A DNA stretch of 9,191 bases from Pseudanabaenaceae cyanobacterium MP8IB2.15 (lineage in GTDB: Bacteria > Cyanobacteriota > Cyanobacteriia > Pseudanabaenales > Pseudanabaenaceae), in the NCBI GenBank assembly GCA_030248825.1, contig JARCMB010000276.1, positions 1-9,191 on the forward strand. Reading direction: 5' to 3'. A program made the position numbers and the translations under genes. The notes under the pieces were generated by a model. The model searched no databases, had not been told where the DNA came from, and saw nothing but the letters and a program-made list of their open reading frames with translations. Below are positions 1 through 6,569 of the stretch, piece after piece. The stretch's first letter is position 1, and every line of letters starts with the position of its first letter.

Positions 1-193
1 ATCTGGCAGCCCAAAAGGAAAACGTCGGAGCGTTTCAGGAGAGGGGAAAGTTCGCTTCAGCATATGGTAAGACTAACACCATGCTAGGGCGTAGGGCAAA
101 GCATTCCGCGATTTGAGTATTGCCCAAACCAATCCGCAGCTACCATAGAATGATCGATCGATTATTTAGGATTTATTGGTTGCCAGCAAAATT
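1..193. other. Non-coding region upstream of bioA
   Basis: No gene can be supported here. The stretch holds a small inverted repeat (AAACG at 20-24, CGTTT at 31-35) without a T-tract, a second inverted repeat at 94-125, a weak -10-like TAGAAT at 146-151 with no good -35 box, and a 15-codon ORF (150-197) that ends on the bioA start. Any regulatory role for these is inference. Confidence 0.5.
94..125. repeat. Short inverted repeat, possible degraded cyanobacterial palindromic repeat
   Basis: GGGCAA at 94-99 is the exact reverse complement of TTGCCC at 120-125. The 20 bases between them include GCATTCCGCG. From memory, stretches like GGGCAAAGCATTCCGCG occur in dispersed palindromic extragenic repeats of filamentous cyanobacteria, usually with longer arms, so this could be a truncated copy. 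Only the inverted repeat is visible here; the family assignment is not verified. Confidence 0.35.
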
Positions 194-1492
194 ATGATGA
201 ACTCCGATACCATGTCTAACTCTCCGATTTGGCGACCCTTTACCCAAATGAAGACCGCGCCAGTACCGCTCCCAGTTGTCAAAGGCGATGGCATATGGCT
301 GGAATTGGCGGATGGAAGACGGATCATGGATTGCATTTCTAGCTGGTGGGTGACGATTCACGGACATGCCCATCCAAAACTAGCTGAGGCACTCTATCAG
401 CAAGCTTTACAACTAGAACAGGTGATCTTTGCAGGATTCACTCACGCCCCCGCCGAGCAGTTAGCGGCTAGATTACTCACACATCTGCCCAACTCTCTCA
501 CCCGCGTGTTTTTTTCGGATAATGGTTCCACGGCGATCGAAGTCGCACTCAAAATGGCTTACCAGTATTGGCATAATCAAGGCGATCGAAATCGCACGCG
601 GTTTATTGGTTTCGATCGAGGCTATCACGGCGACACGATCGGAGCGATGTCGATTGGCAAGAGTTCCACTTGGTGGGATAAATTTCAGCCCTTGATGTTT
701 GAGACAGATGTGGTGCCATTTCCTGCGACATTCGATCGAGACGATCGGATCGACCAAAAGGAATCTGAGTCGTTAGCAAAGATCGAGGATCTTTTACAAC
801 AAGAACTCCATGCCGCAATTGTGATTGAGCCACTGGTTCAGGGGGCGGCGGGGATGCGGATGTGTCGTCCCGAATTTTTACAAGCTCTTAGTAATCTAGT
901 CGATCGATTCGGTGTTCTATTAATTTACGATGAAGTGATGACAGGGTTTGGGCGTACAGGAGAATTATTTGCCTGTCTCAAATCTGCTACTGCACCTGAT
1001 ATCCTTTGCCTCTCGAAAGGGCTGTCGGGTGGTTGCTTGCCTTTGTCGGTGACGTTAGCAACGGAAGAGATTTATCAATCCTTCTATGATGAAGATGTTT
1101 CTAAAGCTTTCTATCACGGTCATTCGTTTACGGGGAATCCGCTCGCTTGCGCTACTGCTTTGGCATCGCTCGATCTATTGGAGCAAAACCCCGCATCATA
1201 TCGATCGATGGAAATTCTGCACCGTCGCTATTGGCAAACACACCTAGAAGGACATCCAAAATTGGAGCATAGCCGTTTCTGTGGCACGATTGCGGCGATC
1301 GAAGTCAAAACCGATGGCATGAATAGTTATTTCGATTCGATCGCCCCGATTCTCAAAGCCAAATTTCTCGAAGCTGGTTTTCTGATCCGTCCATTGGGAA
1401 ATACGATTTATCTGATGCCGCCTTACTGCATTTCGCCCAGTGAGCTAGAGTCGGCTTATCAACAGATTCGTGATTCGATCGATAGCTTATGA
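194..1492 (+). CDS. bioA: Adenosylmethionine-8-amino-7-oxononanoate aminotransferase (DAPA synthase)
   Basis: BioA is a cytosolic PLP enzyme of biotin synthesis that moves an amino group from S-adenosylmethionine to KAPA, giving DAPA. It is a class III (fold type I) aminotransferase. Numbering from the upstream TTG at 176, the sequence shows IWRPFTQM near the N terminus, SSWW (55-58, substrate pocket), GSTA (117-120, PLP phosphate), Tyr149 in GYHGDT, Asp252 in YDEVMTGFGRTG, Lys281 in DILCLSKGLSGG (Schiff-base lysine) and Arg405 in IRPLGN before IYLMPPY (carboxylate binding). These match E. coli BioA closely from end to end and separate it from other class III aminotransferases. I chose ATG 194 (432 aa) because it gives an N-terminal length like E. 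coli BioA. TTG 176 (438 aa), ATG 197 and ATG 212 are also possible. There is no good ribosome-binding site for any of them, which is common in cyanobacteria. No other bio gene is nearby. Confidence 0.93.
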   Translation: MMNSDTMSNSPIWRPFTQMKTAPVPLPVVKGDGIWLELADGRRIMDCISSWWVTIHGHAHPKLAEALYQQALQLEQVIFAGFTHAPAEQLAARLLTHLPNSLTRVFFSDNGSTAIEVALKMAYQYWHNQGDRNRTRFIGFDRGYHGDTIGAMSIGKSSTWWDKFQPLMFETDVVPFPATFDRDDRIDQKESESLAKIEDLLQQELHAAIVIEPLVQGAAGMRMCRPEFLQALSNLVDRFGVLLIYDEVMTGFGRTGELFACLKSATAPDILCLSKGLSGGCLPLSVTLATEEIYQSFYDEDVSKAFYHGHSFTGNPLACATALASLDLLEQNPASYRSMEILHRRYWQTHLEGHPKLEHSRFCGTIAAIEVKTDGMNSYFDSIAPILKAKFLEAGFLIRPLGNTIYLMPPYCISPSELESAYQQIRDSIDSL

Positions 1493-1593
1493 TGGAAGAT
1501 GTCCAAGTCTATGGAGCTAATCGAAACGATCTGGATCGATCGCAGATTAACGCCGCCGTCACAGGTAAGATTAATATTGGTAATTTAGGATAG
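1489..1593 (+). CDS. Possible small ORF overlapping the bioA stop (34 aa)
   Basis: A 34-codon open frame starts MMEDVQVYGANRNDLDRS and ends in TAG. Its first ATG shares an ATGA overlap with the bioA stop codon, the layout typical of translational coupling. It fills the gap exactly: its stop lies within the start of the GAGG ribosome-binding site of the antitoxin gene. I recognise no family. It could be a real small protein, the 5' remnant of a longer gene cut by arrival of the toxin-antitoxin pair, or chance. An open frame this short can occur randomly, so confidence is low. Confidence 0.25.
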   Translation: MMEDVQVYGANRNDLDRSQINAAVTGKINIGNLG

Positions 1594-1604
1594 AGGTGTA
1601 AAGA

Positions 1605-1847
1605 ATGGCACAGTTAATCCTCAATGAGTTAGATCTAAATGTTTTAGAAAAATTAAAAGTTCGAGCAGCTAGCCATCAGCGTTCTGTAGAAGACGAATCA
1701 AAAGCAATTTTGCAAGAAGCGATCGATGCTGAACAGATTACCAAAATGAATATCTTTAAAGAACAGGCAGCCCAGATGCGGCAAGCTTTATCGGCTCGAA
1801 GTCATACAGATAGTGCAGAACTAGTGCGTGAGGATCGAGATCGATGA
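1605..1847 (+). CDS. vapB: FitA/VapB-like ribbon-helix-helix antitoxin
   Basis: This 80-aa protein is the antitoxin of a type II toxin-antitoxin pair. It should bind and block the PIN ribonuclease encoded next to it and bind its own promoter as a dimer. Residues 2-8 (QLILNEL) fit the DNA-contacting beta strand, and 11-23 and 27-42 the two helices of an Arc/MetJ-type ribbon-helix-helix (FitA/StbC-like). The C-terminal segment DSAELVREDRDR is typical of the toxin-binding tail in FitA-like antitoxins. GAGG at 1593-1596 lies 8 bases before the ATG, a good ribosome-binding site that fixes the start. The stop overlaps the toxin start (ATGA at 1844-1847), as usual for such operons. The exact subfamily name (VapB or FitA) is uncertain; the role is well supported by family resemblance and context. 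Confidence 0.9.
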   Translation: MAQLILNELDLNVLEKLKVRAASHQRSVEDESKAILQEAIDAEQITKMNIFKEQAAQMRQALSARSHTDSAELVREDRDR

Positions 1848-2266
1848 CTCAGTATGTTGTCGATGTTTGTGTGGCAGTGAAATGGTTTGTCCCTGAAGTT
1901 TACAGCCAAAATGCTGTTCGACTTTTAAGCGGCAACCACAATCTGATTGCACCAGACTATCTACTGGCTGAAGCAGGTAGTGTCTTTTGGAAGAAAATTC
2001 GTTTTCAGGAGATTAGTTTGAAAAATGGTCAGCAAGCACTAACTGCAATCCAACATTCACCTATACAGTTGATAGATTCTAAACTCTTGCTCCAAGATGC
2101 ATTTAATTTGGCAAATCAGGCAGGACGAAGTATATATGATTGCTTTTATCTAGCACTGGCAATTCGGGAGAACTGTCAAATGGTGACATCCGATCAAAAG
2201 TTCTTTAATGCCCTGCAAGGTGGGATTTGGGCGATATCGCTTTGCTGGGTAGAGGAAATTCTATGA
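1844..2266 (+). CDS. vapC: VapC-family PIN-domain ribonuclease toxin
   Basis: This 140-aa protein is a single PIN domain, the usual length for VapC toxins, which are Mg2+-dependent endoribonucleases that cut tRNA or rRNA when freed from antitoxin. The four acidic residues of the PIN active site can be placed: Asp7 in VVDVCVAVKWF, Glu43 in APDYLLAEAGSVFWK, Asp99 in SIYDCFYLALA and Asp117 in MVTSDQKFF. The toxin therefore looks intact. It overlaps the antitoxin by four bases. I see no CGATCG hexamer inside it, unlike most neighbouring genes. This hints at horizontal arrival, but the gene is short. The RNA target cannot be read from the sequence. Confidence 0.93.
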   Translation: MTQYVVDVCVAVKWFVPEVYSQNAVRLLSGNHNLIAPDYLLAEAGSVFWKKIRFQEISLKNGQQALTAIQHSPIQLIDSKLLLQDAFNLANQAGRSIYDCFYLALAIRENCQMVTSDQKFFNALQGGIWAISLCWVEEIL

Positions 2267-2318
2267 TGACTGATTAATTCTTAGGCGGTTTCTGGTAAAA
2301 AATTTACCCATTCCAAAC

Positions 2319-2383
2319 AGCCCCTAAATCCCCAATTCTGGGGACTTTGATTTCAGAACCCCCAGAATTGGGGGCAGGGGGCT
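2319..2383. repeat. GC-rich inverted repeat (dispersed cyanobacterial repeat and/or terminator)
   Basis: CCCCAATTCTGGGG (2330-2343) is the exact reverse complement of CCCCAGAATTGGGG (2360-2373), separated by 16 bases. Outer arms AGCCCC (2319-2324) and GGGGGCT (2377-2383) extend the stem with a small mismatch region. Each inner arm is itself nearly palindromic, so alternative folds exist. Motifs of this kind (CCCCAGAATTGGGG, often beside TTTAGGGGGC) recur between genes in many cyanobacteria, from memory. It lies 53 bases after the toxin gene and could end transcription from that side. There is no strong T-run, so a repeat of MITE type is at least as likely. Confidence 0.7.
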
Positions 2384-2397
2384 AGGTAGATTCTTTA

Positions 2398-2411
2398 AAG
2401 GAAATTTCCTT
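2398..2411. repeat. Perfect 14-bp palindrome AAGGAAATTTCCTT
   Basis: The 14 bases are their own reverse complement and lie just outside the larger inverted repeat, 43 bases from the stop of the minus-strand gene. It could be a protein-binding site, part of a repeat boundary or chance in AT-rich spacer DNA. No function is assigned. Confidence 0.4.
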
Positions 2412-2453
2412 AGCAAACTCTAGTATTTGCGAGTACATCGAGATCTATACAGC

Positions 2454-3173
2454 CTAAGCTGGTCGAATCCGCCAGAGGATTTTTTTACCTTTCTGGGTGG
2501 TCGCCGCCTTCTCTGTAGCAGAATCAACGTCAACTATAAAGTCCCCAACTTGTAAGGGCAACTTGCCTGAATTTTTAGCTTTACGCAGAGTTTTTACCGA
2601 ACAGTTCAAAAATTTAGCAACTTCAGTCGTACCCCAACTACGGCTGAAGAGATCATCTGGGATTCCGACTAGCTGCTCAGCAACTTCAGCCCAAGATTTT
2701 AAATAAGCTTCTGATGCTTCTTGATGTTTAACAATAGTATCGGGAAGTGGGGGAGCATCATGCGGCAGTTCGATTTCCACCGTATCGTAGATGTCAGTGT
2801 CAATGTAGACTTCCATCCCCAAAATGTCATGCCAACTCCTGAGAAAAGAGACATAAGCATCGTCATATTCTCCTTCTTCTAGTAGATCGATCGGTTTGTG
2901 ATCGGTATTAGTAATTTCAATGTGATGTTTCAAGCTAGACACCAAAGTAGACAGAGCCTCTACTACCATATTGCTATTGCCACGAGCATAAAGATGACAT
3001 AGATCTTGTACCAATGGCGCAAGCTGCGGCGGAATCGGGAGTTTGAGCTTTTGGGTTTGAAGATTGGTTTGGGGATCGATCGGCTGACTAGATGGCATAG
3101 AGTCGCTCAGAAAAGAGGTGTCGGGTAAATCGGCACCAGAACTACTATTTCCTGACTGATGTGGCTGTGTCAC
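2454..3173 (-). CDS. Uncharacterised protein with C-terminal MerR/excisionase-like helix-turn-helix
   Basis: I do not recognise this 239-aa protein. Residues 1-45 are polar and Ser/Pro/Gln-rich and probably disordered. Residues 46-90 look helical (PIPPQLAPLVQDLCHLYARG onward). Residues 95-150 are acidic, with many Asp and Glu. Residues 178-215 (SWGTTEVAKFLNCSV, KTLRKAKNSGKLP) fit the helix-turn-helix of the HTH_17/MerR-excisionase type, in which a two-helix reader is followed by a short wing. A basic tail (KGKKILWRIRP) follows. There is no signal peptide or membrane segment. The start is GTG at 3171-3173 with a weak GGGG upstream. An in-frame ATG at residue 26 (3096-3098) is an alternative. 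The gene is alone on its strand and divergent from the deacetylase gene. DNA binding is inferred from the helix-turn-helix; the target is unknown, though a tandem repeat lies 16 bases upstream of its start. Confidence 0.75.
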   Translation of the reverse strand: MTQPHQSGNSSSGADLPDTSFLSDSMPSSQPIDPQTNLQTQKLKLPIPPQLAPLVQDLCHLYARGNSNMVVEALSTLVSSLKHHIEITNTDHKPIDLLEEGEYDDAYVSFLRSWHDILGMEVYIDTDIYDTVEIELPHDAPPLPDTIVKHQEASEAYLKSWAEVAEQLVGIPDDLFSRSWGTTEVAKFLNCSVKTLRKAKNSGKLPLQVGDFIVDVDSATEKAATTQKGKKILWRIRPA

Positions 3174-3188
3174 AGATCAACCCCGCCT

Positions 3189-3210
3189 GAAAGTTTTAAG
3201 AAAGTTTTAA
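3189..3210. promoter_or_regulatory. Perfect tandem 11-bp repeat (GAAAGTTTTAA x2), candidate operator
   Basis: GAAAGTTTTAA occurs twice head to tail, at 3189-3199 and 3200-3210. An 11-bp period places both copies on the same helix face, as in binding sites of OmpR/PhoB-family regulators. The cyanobacterial Pho box also has 8-bp units with 3-bp spacers; here TTTAAGAA and TTTAACCC fit its consensus only in part. The repeat lies 16-37 bases before the minus-strand GTG and about 190 bases before the deacetylase gene. An operator role for either gene is inference. Confidence 0.4.
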
Positions 3211-3216
3211 CCCAAG

Positions 3217-3243
3217 ATTTTAGTAGCACAGCATTGAAATCAA
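3217..3243 (-). promoter_or_regulatory. Weak sigma70-like promoter candidate for the minus-strand gene
   Basis: On the minus strand, TTGATT (3243-3238) is followed after 15 bases by TAAAAT (3222-3217), which matches the -10 consensus at five of six positions. The spacer is shorter than the usual 16-18. Transcription from it would start near 3210, at the edge of the tandem 11-bp repeat, which fits an operator overlapping the start site. Prediction from consensus only. Confidence 0.25.
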
Positions 3244-3260
3244 GCTAGCATCGTTTAATC

Positions 3261-3287
3261 TTGGCACAATTAGCATATATCTAGAAT
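3261..3287 (+). promoter_or_regulatory. Weak sigma70-like promoter candidate for the deacetylase gene
   Basis: TTGGCA (3261-3266, five of six) is followed after 15 bases by TAGAAT (3282-3287, five of six) within an AT-rich symmetric stretch, ATATAT CTAGA ATATAT (3275-3291). It would give a leader of roughly 105 bases before the ATG at 3400. The spacer is short, so this is only a candidate. Confidence 0.3.
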
Positions 3288-3399
3288 ATATCGCCAATCC
3301 AGACTTATACCAATCCTAATTAAGCGAAAATTTAGTCCAGCGAAAACCACCAAATTTAAGTCATGATCTGAACATCCTGTCCATCAATCCAGCAAAGCG

Positions 3400-4341
3400 A
3401 TGCCAAAGTCGACCATCCCAATTATCTATTCCGATCGATTTCTCGATCATCTGACAGGCAGTTTTCATCCTGAAAAACCAGGACGACTGACGGCAATTGT
3501 CTCCGCTTTAAAAAATTCTGACCTAGCCGATCGAATTGAGTGGAGATTGCCAACTCCAGTTCAAGACCGCAACATTTTGGCTGAAGTCCAAAGATTTCAC
3601 ACATCTGAGTACATCGCCAAGGTAAAACAGCTATCAGACAATGGTGGCGGTCAGATCGATGGTGACACAATCACCTCAGCGCAAACCTATGAAGTTGCAT
3701 TACTAGCTGTGAGTGCTTGGCTAGATGGGGTCGATCGAGTCTTAAGTTCAGGACAGCCGACTTTTGTGCTGGCGCGTCCCCCAGGACATCATGCTTGTGC
3801 CTCTACTGGTATGGGTTTCTGCATTTTTAACAACGCTTCGATCGCCGCTCTTTATTCGATCGAACAGCCTGGCATTAAGCGGGTGGCAATTTTAGACTGG
3901 GATGTTCATCATGGTAACGGTACGCAAGCAGCAGCATGGCATCATCGCCAAATTGCCTATATCTCAACCCACCAGTCACCATTTTATCCAGGTACAGGCT
4001 GGCAAGACGAAACTGGAGCATATGGCAATATTCTCAATATCCCAATGAGATCGAATGGGAACATAGACGCATACTTAGCGGCATTTCAGCAAGATATCCT
4101 GCCCTACTTAAACCAATTCGATCCAGATTTACTGATTGTCAGTGCGGGGTTTGATGCCAACAGTGAAGATCCGCTTGCCAGCATGTTGCTCAAACCACAA
4201 GATTACGGCGTGCTGACCGAATTCTGTCTGGGGCTACAAGGCAAATTAAATCGTAAAGTCCTATTCGGCTTGGAGGGTGGCTATGATTTCCAGAGCTTAT
4301 CAGAGTCAGTATTAGCCGTCGTCAGACAGTGCCTGTCTTAA
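3400..4341 (+). CDS. Histone deacetylase superfamily protein (Zn-dependent deacetylase, class II-like)
   Basis: This 313-aa protein is a single arginase/deacetylase-fold domain of the usual bacterial length, predicted to remove acetyl groups from lysines or from small amines such as polyamines. The active site is complete. HPEKPGRL lies at 23-30. His130-His131 in RPPGHHA form the general-base pair. Asp168 and His170 in DWDVHHGNGT, with Asp252 in SAGFDAN, form the zinc site. Tyr295 in LEGGY is the transition-state tyrosine. RPPGHHA and DWDVHHGNGT are the signature of class II-like bacterial HDACs rather than AcuC. There is no signal peptide, so it is cytosolic. The start is the first ATG of the frame and has no strong ribosome-binding site. 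The neighbours give no substrate clue: the gene is divergent from the helix-turn-helix gene and 119 bp before pilB. Substrate is undetermined. Confidence 0.95.
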   Translation: MPKSTIPIIYSDRFLDHLTGSFHPEKPGRLTAIVSALKNSDLADRIEWRLPTPVQDRNILAEVQRFHTSEYIAKVKQLSDNGGGQIDGDTITSAQTYEVALLAVSAWLDGVDRVLSSGQPTFVLARPPGHHACASTGMGFCIFNNASIAALYSIEQPGIKRVAILDWDVHHGNGTQAAAWHHRQIAYISTHQSPFYPGTGWQDETGAYGNILNIPMRSNGNIDAYLAAFQQDILPYLNQFDPDLLIVSAGFDANSEDPLASMLLKPQDYGVLTEFCLGLQGKLNRKVLFGLEGGYDFQSLSESVLAVVRQCLS

Positions 4342-4460
4342 CCAATACAACAATCTGAGATTCGTTATGGTAACTTAGCCCCACAAACCCGAACTAGGGG
4401 ATATGATTTATGCAGAATCTCCACTGAGTCCTTAATTTCCACTACGAATTTCATAAGCCT

Positions 4461-6494
4461 ATGAATACGTCAGATCAGCAAACTCCGCTCAAACCTAAAA
4501 CCACTGGTAGAGCTCTGGTGGCAAGGGGAGGTAGAACTCCGTTTGAGACTAAACTAATTGAAGGTGGTCATGCCACATCTGAGCAATTTACCGAGGCTCT
4601 CAAGAAGAGTCAGTCAGAAGGCAAGTCAGTATTATCGGTGTTAGAAGACCTGACTGGGACGACTCTAGCTCCCGATATCGTGCGCTACTACAAACGCTTG
4701 CATCTGTTTGAACTAAAGCTGATCTACGGTTTTGATGCGCTAGATCCTGATGTCGAAATTGACAAGTTCGATGTAGTCAAAATGAGTCAGTTGATCGACG
4801 CAAATGTGGTTCAAATCAGTGCTTGCCGAGATTTCAAGCTATTACCGTTAGCTAGAACCGAAAACTCAGTGCTGATTGGGATGGTGAATCCTGATAACTT
4901 TAACGTCATAGACGAATTGACTCGGACACTCAGATCGCAAAACCTGACGCTGCAACGTCGTGTGATTGCTAAAGTGGATTTTGAGAATATATTTGACCAG
5001 TTAATCGAATATCAGGTCAATCGTAGTGCTAAAGGGGATGGTATTGATGATGAGCTGCTAAAGACGGATGAGGCTTTCTTTGTCACAGATGATGAACTTA
5101 GCGAAGGCGGTGAGGATGGCGATAACCTCGATAAGTCGATCGGTGAAGATTCAGCTCCAATTATCAAACTCGTAGACCAAATCCTCGTGAGAGCTTTAAA
5201 AGAGGGTGTCTCTGATATTCACATTGAGCCTCAAGAGAAGTACTTGCGTGTGCGCTTCCGTCGCGATGGTGTACTACGCGAAATGGATATGGGTGACGGT
5301 AAACAACTGCCGCGCAAAATTATTAACGCCGTAGTTTCCCGCTTTAAGATTATTTCAGATCTCAACATTGCCGAGCGGCGCAAACCCCAAGATGGCAAAA
5401 TGAAGCGTAACTTCCAAGGCAGACGGGTTGACTTCCGTGTTAGTACTCTTCCTACTCCTAACGGCGAAAAGATCGTGCTGCGGATTCTGGATAACTCCAA
5501 TACGCAACTAGGTTTAGACAAGTTAATTACCGACCCAGAAAGCCTCGGCATCATGCAGGGGATGGCGAGAAGACCATACGGACTGATCTTGGTGACTGGT
5601 CCAACTGGTTCGGGTAAGACGACAACGCTTTACTCTACCCTAGCTGAATGTAATGATCCTGGAATTAACATCAGTACTGCCGAAGACCCGATCGAATACA
5701 GCTTGCCTGGGTTAACCCAATGTCAGGTGATTCGCGATAAGGGCATGGATTTTGCCATGATCTTGCGGGCATTCTTGCGCCAAGATCCTGATGTCATCCT
5801 CGTGGGAGAAACCAGAGATAAAGAAACGGCAAAGACAGCGATCGAAGCTGCACTTACAGGGCACTTAGTCTTGACAACTTTACACACCAATGATGCTCCT
5901 AGTGCAATTGCGCGCCTAGAAGAAATGGGTGTTGAGCCATTTATGACCAGTACAGCCCTGATTGGCGTTCTGGCGCAACGGCTACTCCGCAAAGTCTGTG
6001 ACAACTGCCGCATTCCCTATCAACCCGCGATCGAAGAGCTAGAAAGTTTTGGGCTGCCCAGAACCGATCTAGAAAACACTTTTTATCGTGCCAACACCCT
6101 GAGTCGGGATGAAATCATTGCTGGCAAAGAAGGCCGACTGAGGATCTGTCCTAAGTGCGGCGGTTCGGGCTACAAAGGACGAATCGGCTGTTACGAAATT
6201 ATGCGGATGAGTGAGCGACTACAAAGTGCAATCAACAAAGGCGCAACCACAGACACGATTAAAGAAATCGCGGTCGAAGAAGGGATGAAAACCTTGATGT
6301 CTTATAGTTTCGATCTAGTTCGTCAAGGCTATACAACGCTTGAGGAGGTGTTGCGGGTGGTCTACACCGATAAAGGACGTGAGGCTGAAGAACGCGCCAA
6401 ACGCAAGAGTAGTCTAGAATGCCATAGCTGCCACGCTGTATTGAAGCCAGAAGTACTGGAATGTCCTTACTGCACAACACCCAGGGTTTTATAG
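4461..6494 (+). CDS. pilB: Type IV pilus assembly (extension) ATPase PilB, GspE family
   Basis: PilB is the hexameric cytosolic ATPase that powers pilus extension by working on the PilC platform. At 677 aa it matches cyanobacterial PilB, which is longer than the E. coli/Pseudomonas type. Residues about 25-185 form the GspE/MshEN-like N-terminal region, followed by an acidic linker (192-230) and the N2 domain (232-345). The ATPase core has Walker A GPTGSGKT (380-387), Asp box with STAEDPIEY (405-413), Walker B ILVGETRD with Glu450, and His box HLVLTTLHT (468-476). The usual tetracysteine site is Cys513/516 and Cys563/566. An extra tail carries Cys654/657 and Cys668/671, a second zinc-ribbon-like pair. 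The first MshEN half-site lacks the RLG motif, so c-di-GMP binding is doubtful. The ATG has no strong ribosome-binding site; a TATGAT at 4402-4407 could be a -10 box. It is first gene of the pilus cluster. Confidence 0.97.
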   Translation: MNTSDQQTPLKPKTTGRALVARGGRTPFETKLIEGGHATSEQFTEALKKSQSEGKSVLSVLEDLTGTTLAPDIVRYYKRLHLFELKLIYGFDALDPDVEIDKFDVVKMSQLIDANVVQISACRDFKLLPLARTENSVLIGMVNPDNFNVIDELTRTLRSQNLTLQRRVIAKVDFENIFDQLIEYQVNRSAKGDGIDDELLKTDEAFFVTDDELSEGGEDGDNLDKSIGEDSAPIIKLVDQILVRALKEGVSDIHIEPQEKYLRVRFRRDGVLREMDMGDGKQLPRKIINAVVSRFKIISDLNIAERRKPQDGKMKRNFQGRRVDFRVSTLPTPNGEKIVLRILDNSNTQLGLDKLITDPESLGIMQGMARRPYGLILVTGPTGSGKTTTLYSTLAECNDPGINISTAEDPIEYSLPGLTQCQVIRDKGMDFAMILRAFLRQDPDVILVGETRDKETAKTAIEAALTGHLVLTTLHTNDAPSAIARLEEMGVEPFMTSTALIGVLAQRLLRKVCDNCRIPYQPAIEELESFGLPRTDLENTFYRANTLSRDEIIAGKEGRLRICPKCGGSGYKGRIGCYEIMRMSERLQSAINKGATTDTIKEIAVEEGMKTLMSYSFDLVRQGYTTLEEVLRVVYTDKGREAEERAKRKSSLECHSCHAVLKPEVLECPYCTTPRVL

Positions 6495-6569
6495 GTTTCA
6501 GGAAAATCTGCGCCGCGATCGACTAGAAATTAGGTAACTTGCAAGGTAAGCTTTAATCCACCGCTCGAT

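Noticed and set aside
173..833. Minus-strand open frames inside bioA (173-373, 473-757, 603-833)
   Set aside because: They lie antisense to a complete BioA with all catalytic residues, resemble no family and are rich in Arg/Ser, as expected of shadow frames.
2294..2308. GGTAAA-AAA-TTTACC hairpin as a terminator of the toxin gene
   Set aside because: Six AT-rich pairs around a 3-base loop are weak, and no T-run follows.
2497..2706. Plus-strand open frame opposite the helix-turn-helix gene
   Set aside because: It is antisense to the region coding the helix-turn-helix, which has a recognisable fold; the plus-strand peptide has none.
4403..4435. 10-codon ORF upstream of pilB (MIYAESPLSP)
   Set aside because: Too short, no ribosome-binding site, no overlap with pilB; most likely chance.
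4530..4640. c-di-GMP-binding MshEN site in PilB
   Set aside because: The fold is plausible, but the first half-site reads FETKL where the RLGxxL motif is expected, so binding cannot be claimed from the sequence.
5231..6480. Minus-strand open frames inside pilB
   Set aside because: They are antisense shadows of the well-conserved ATPase domain, with no family likeness.
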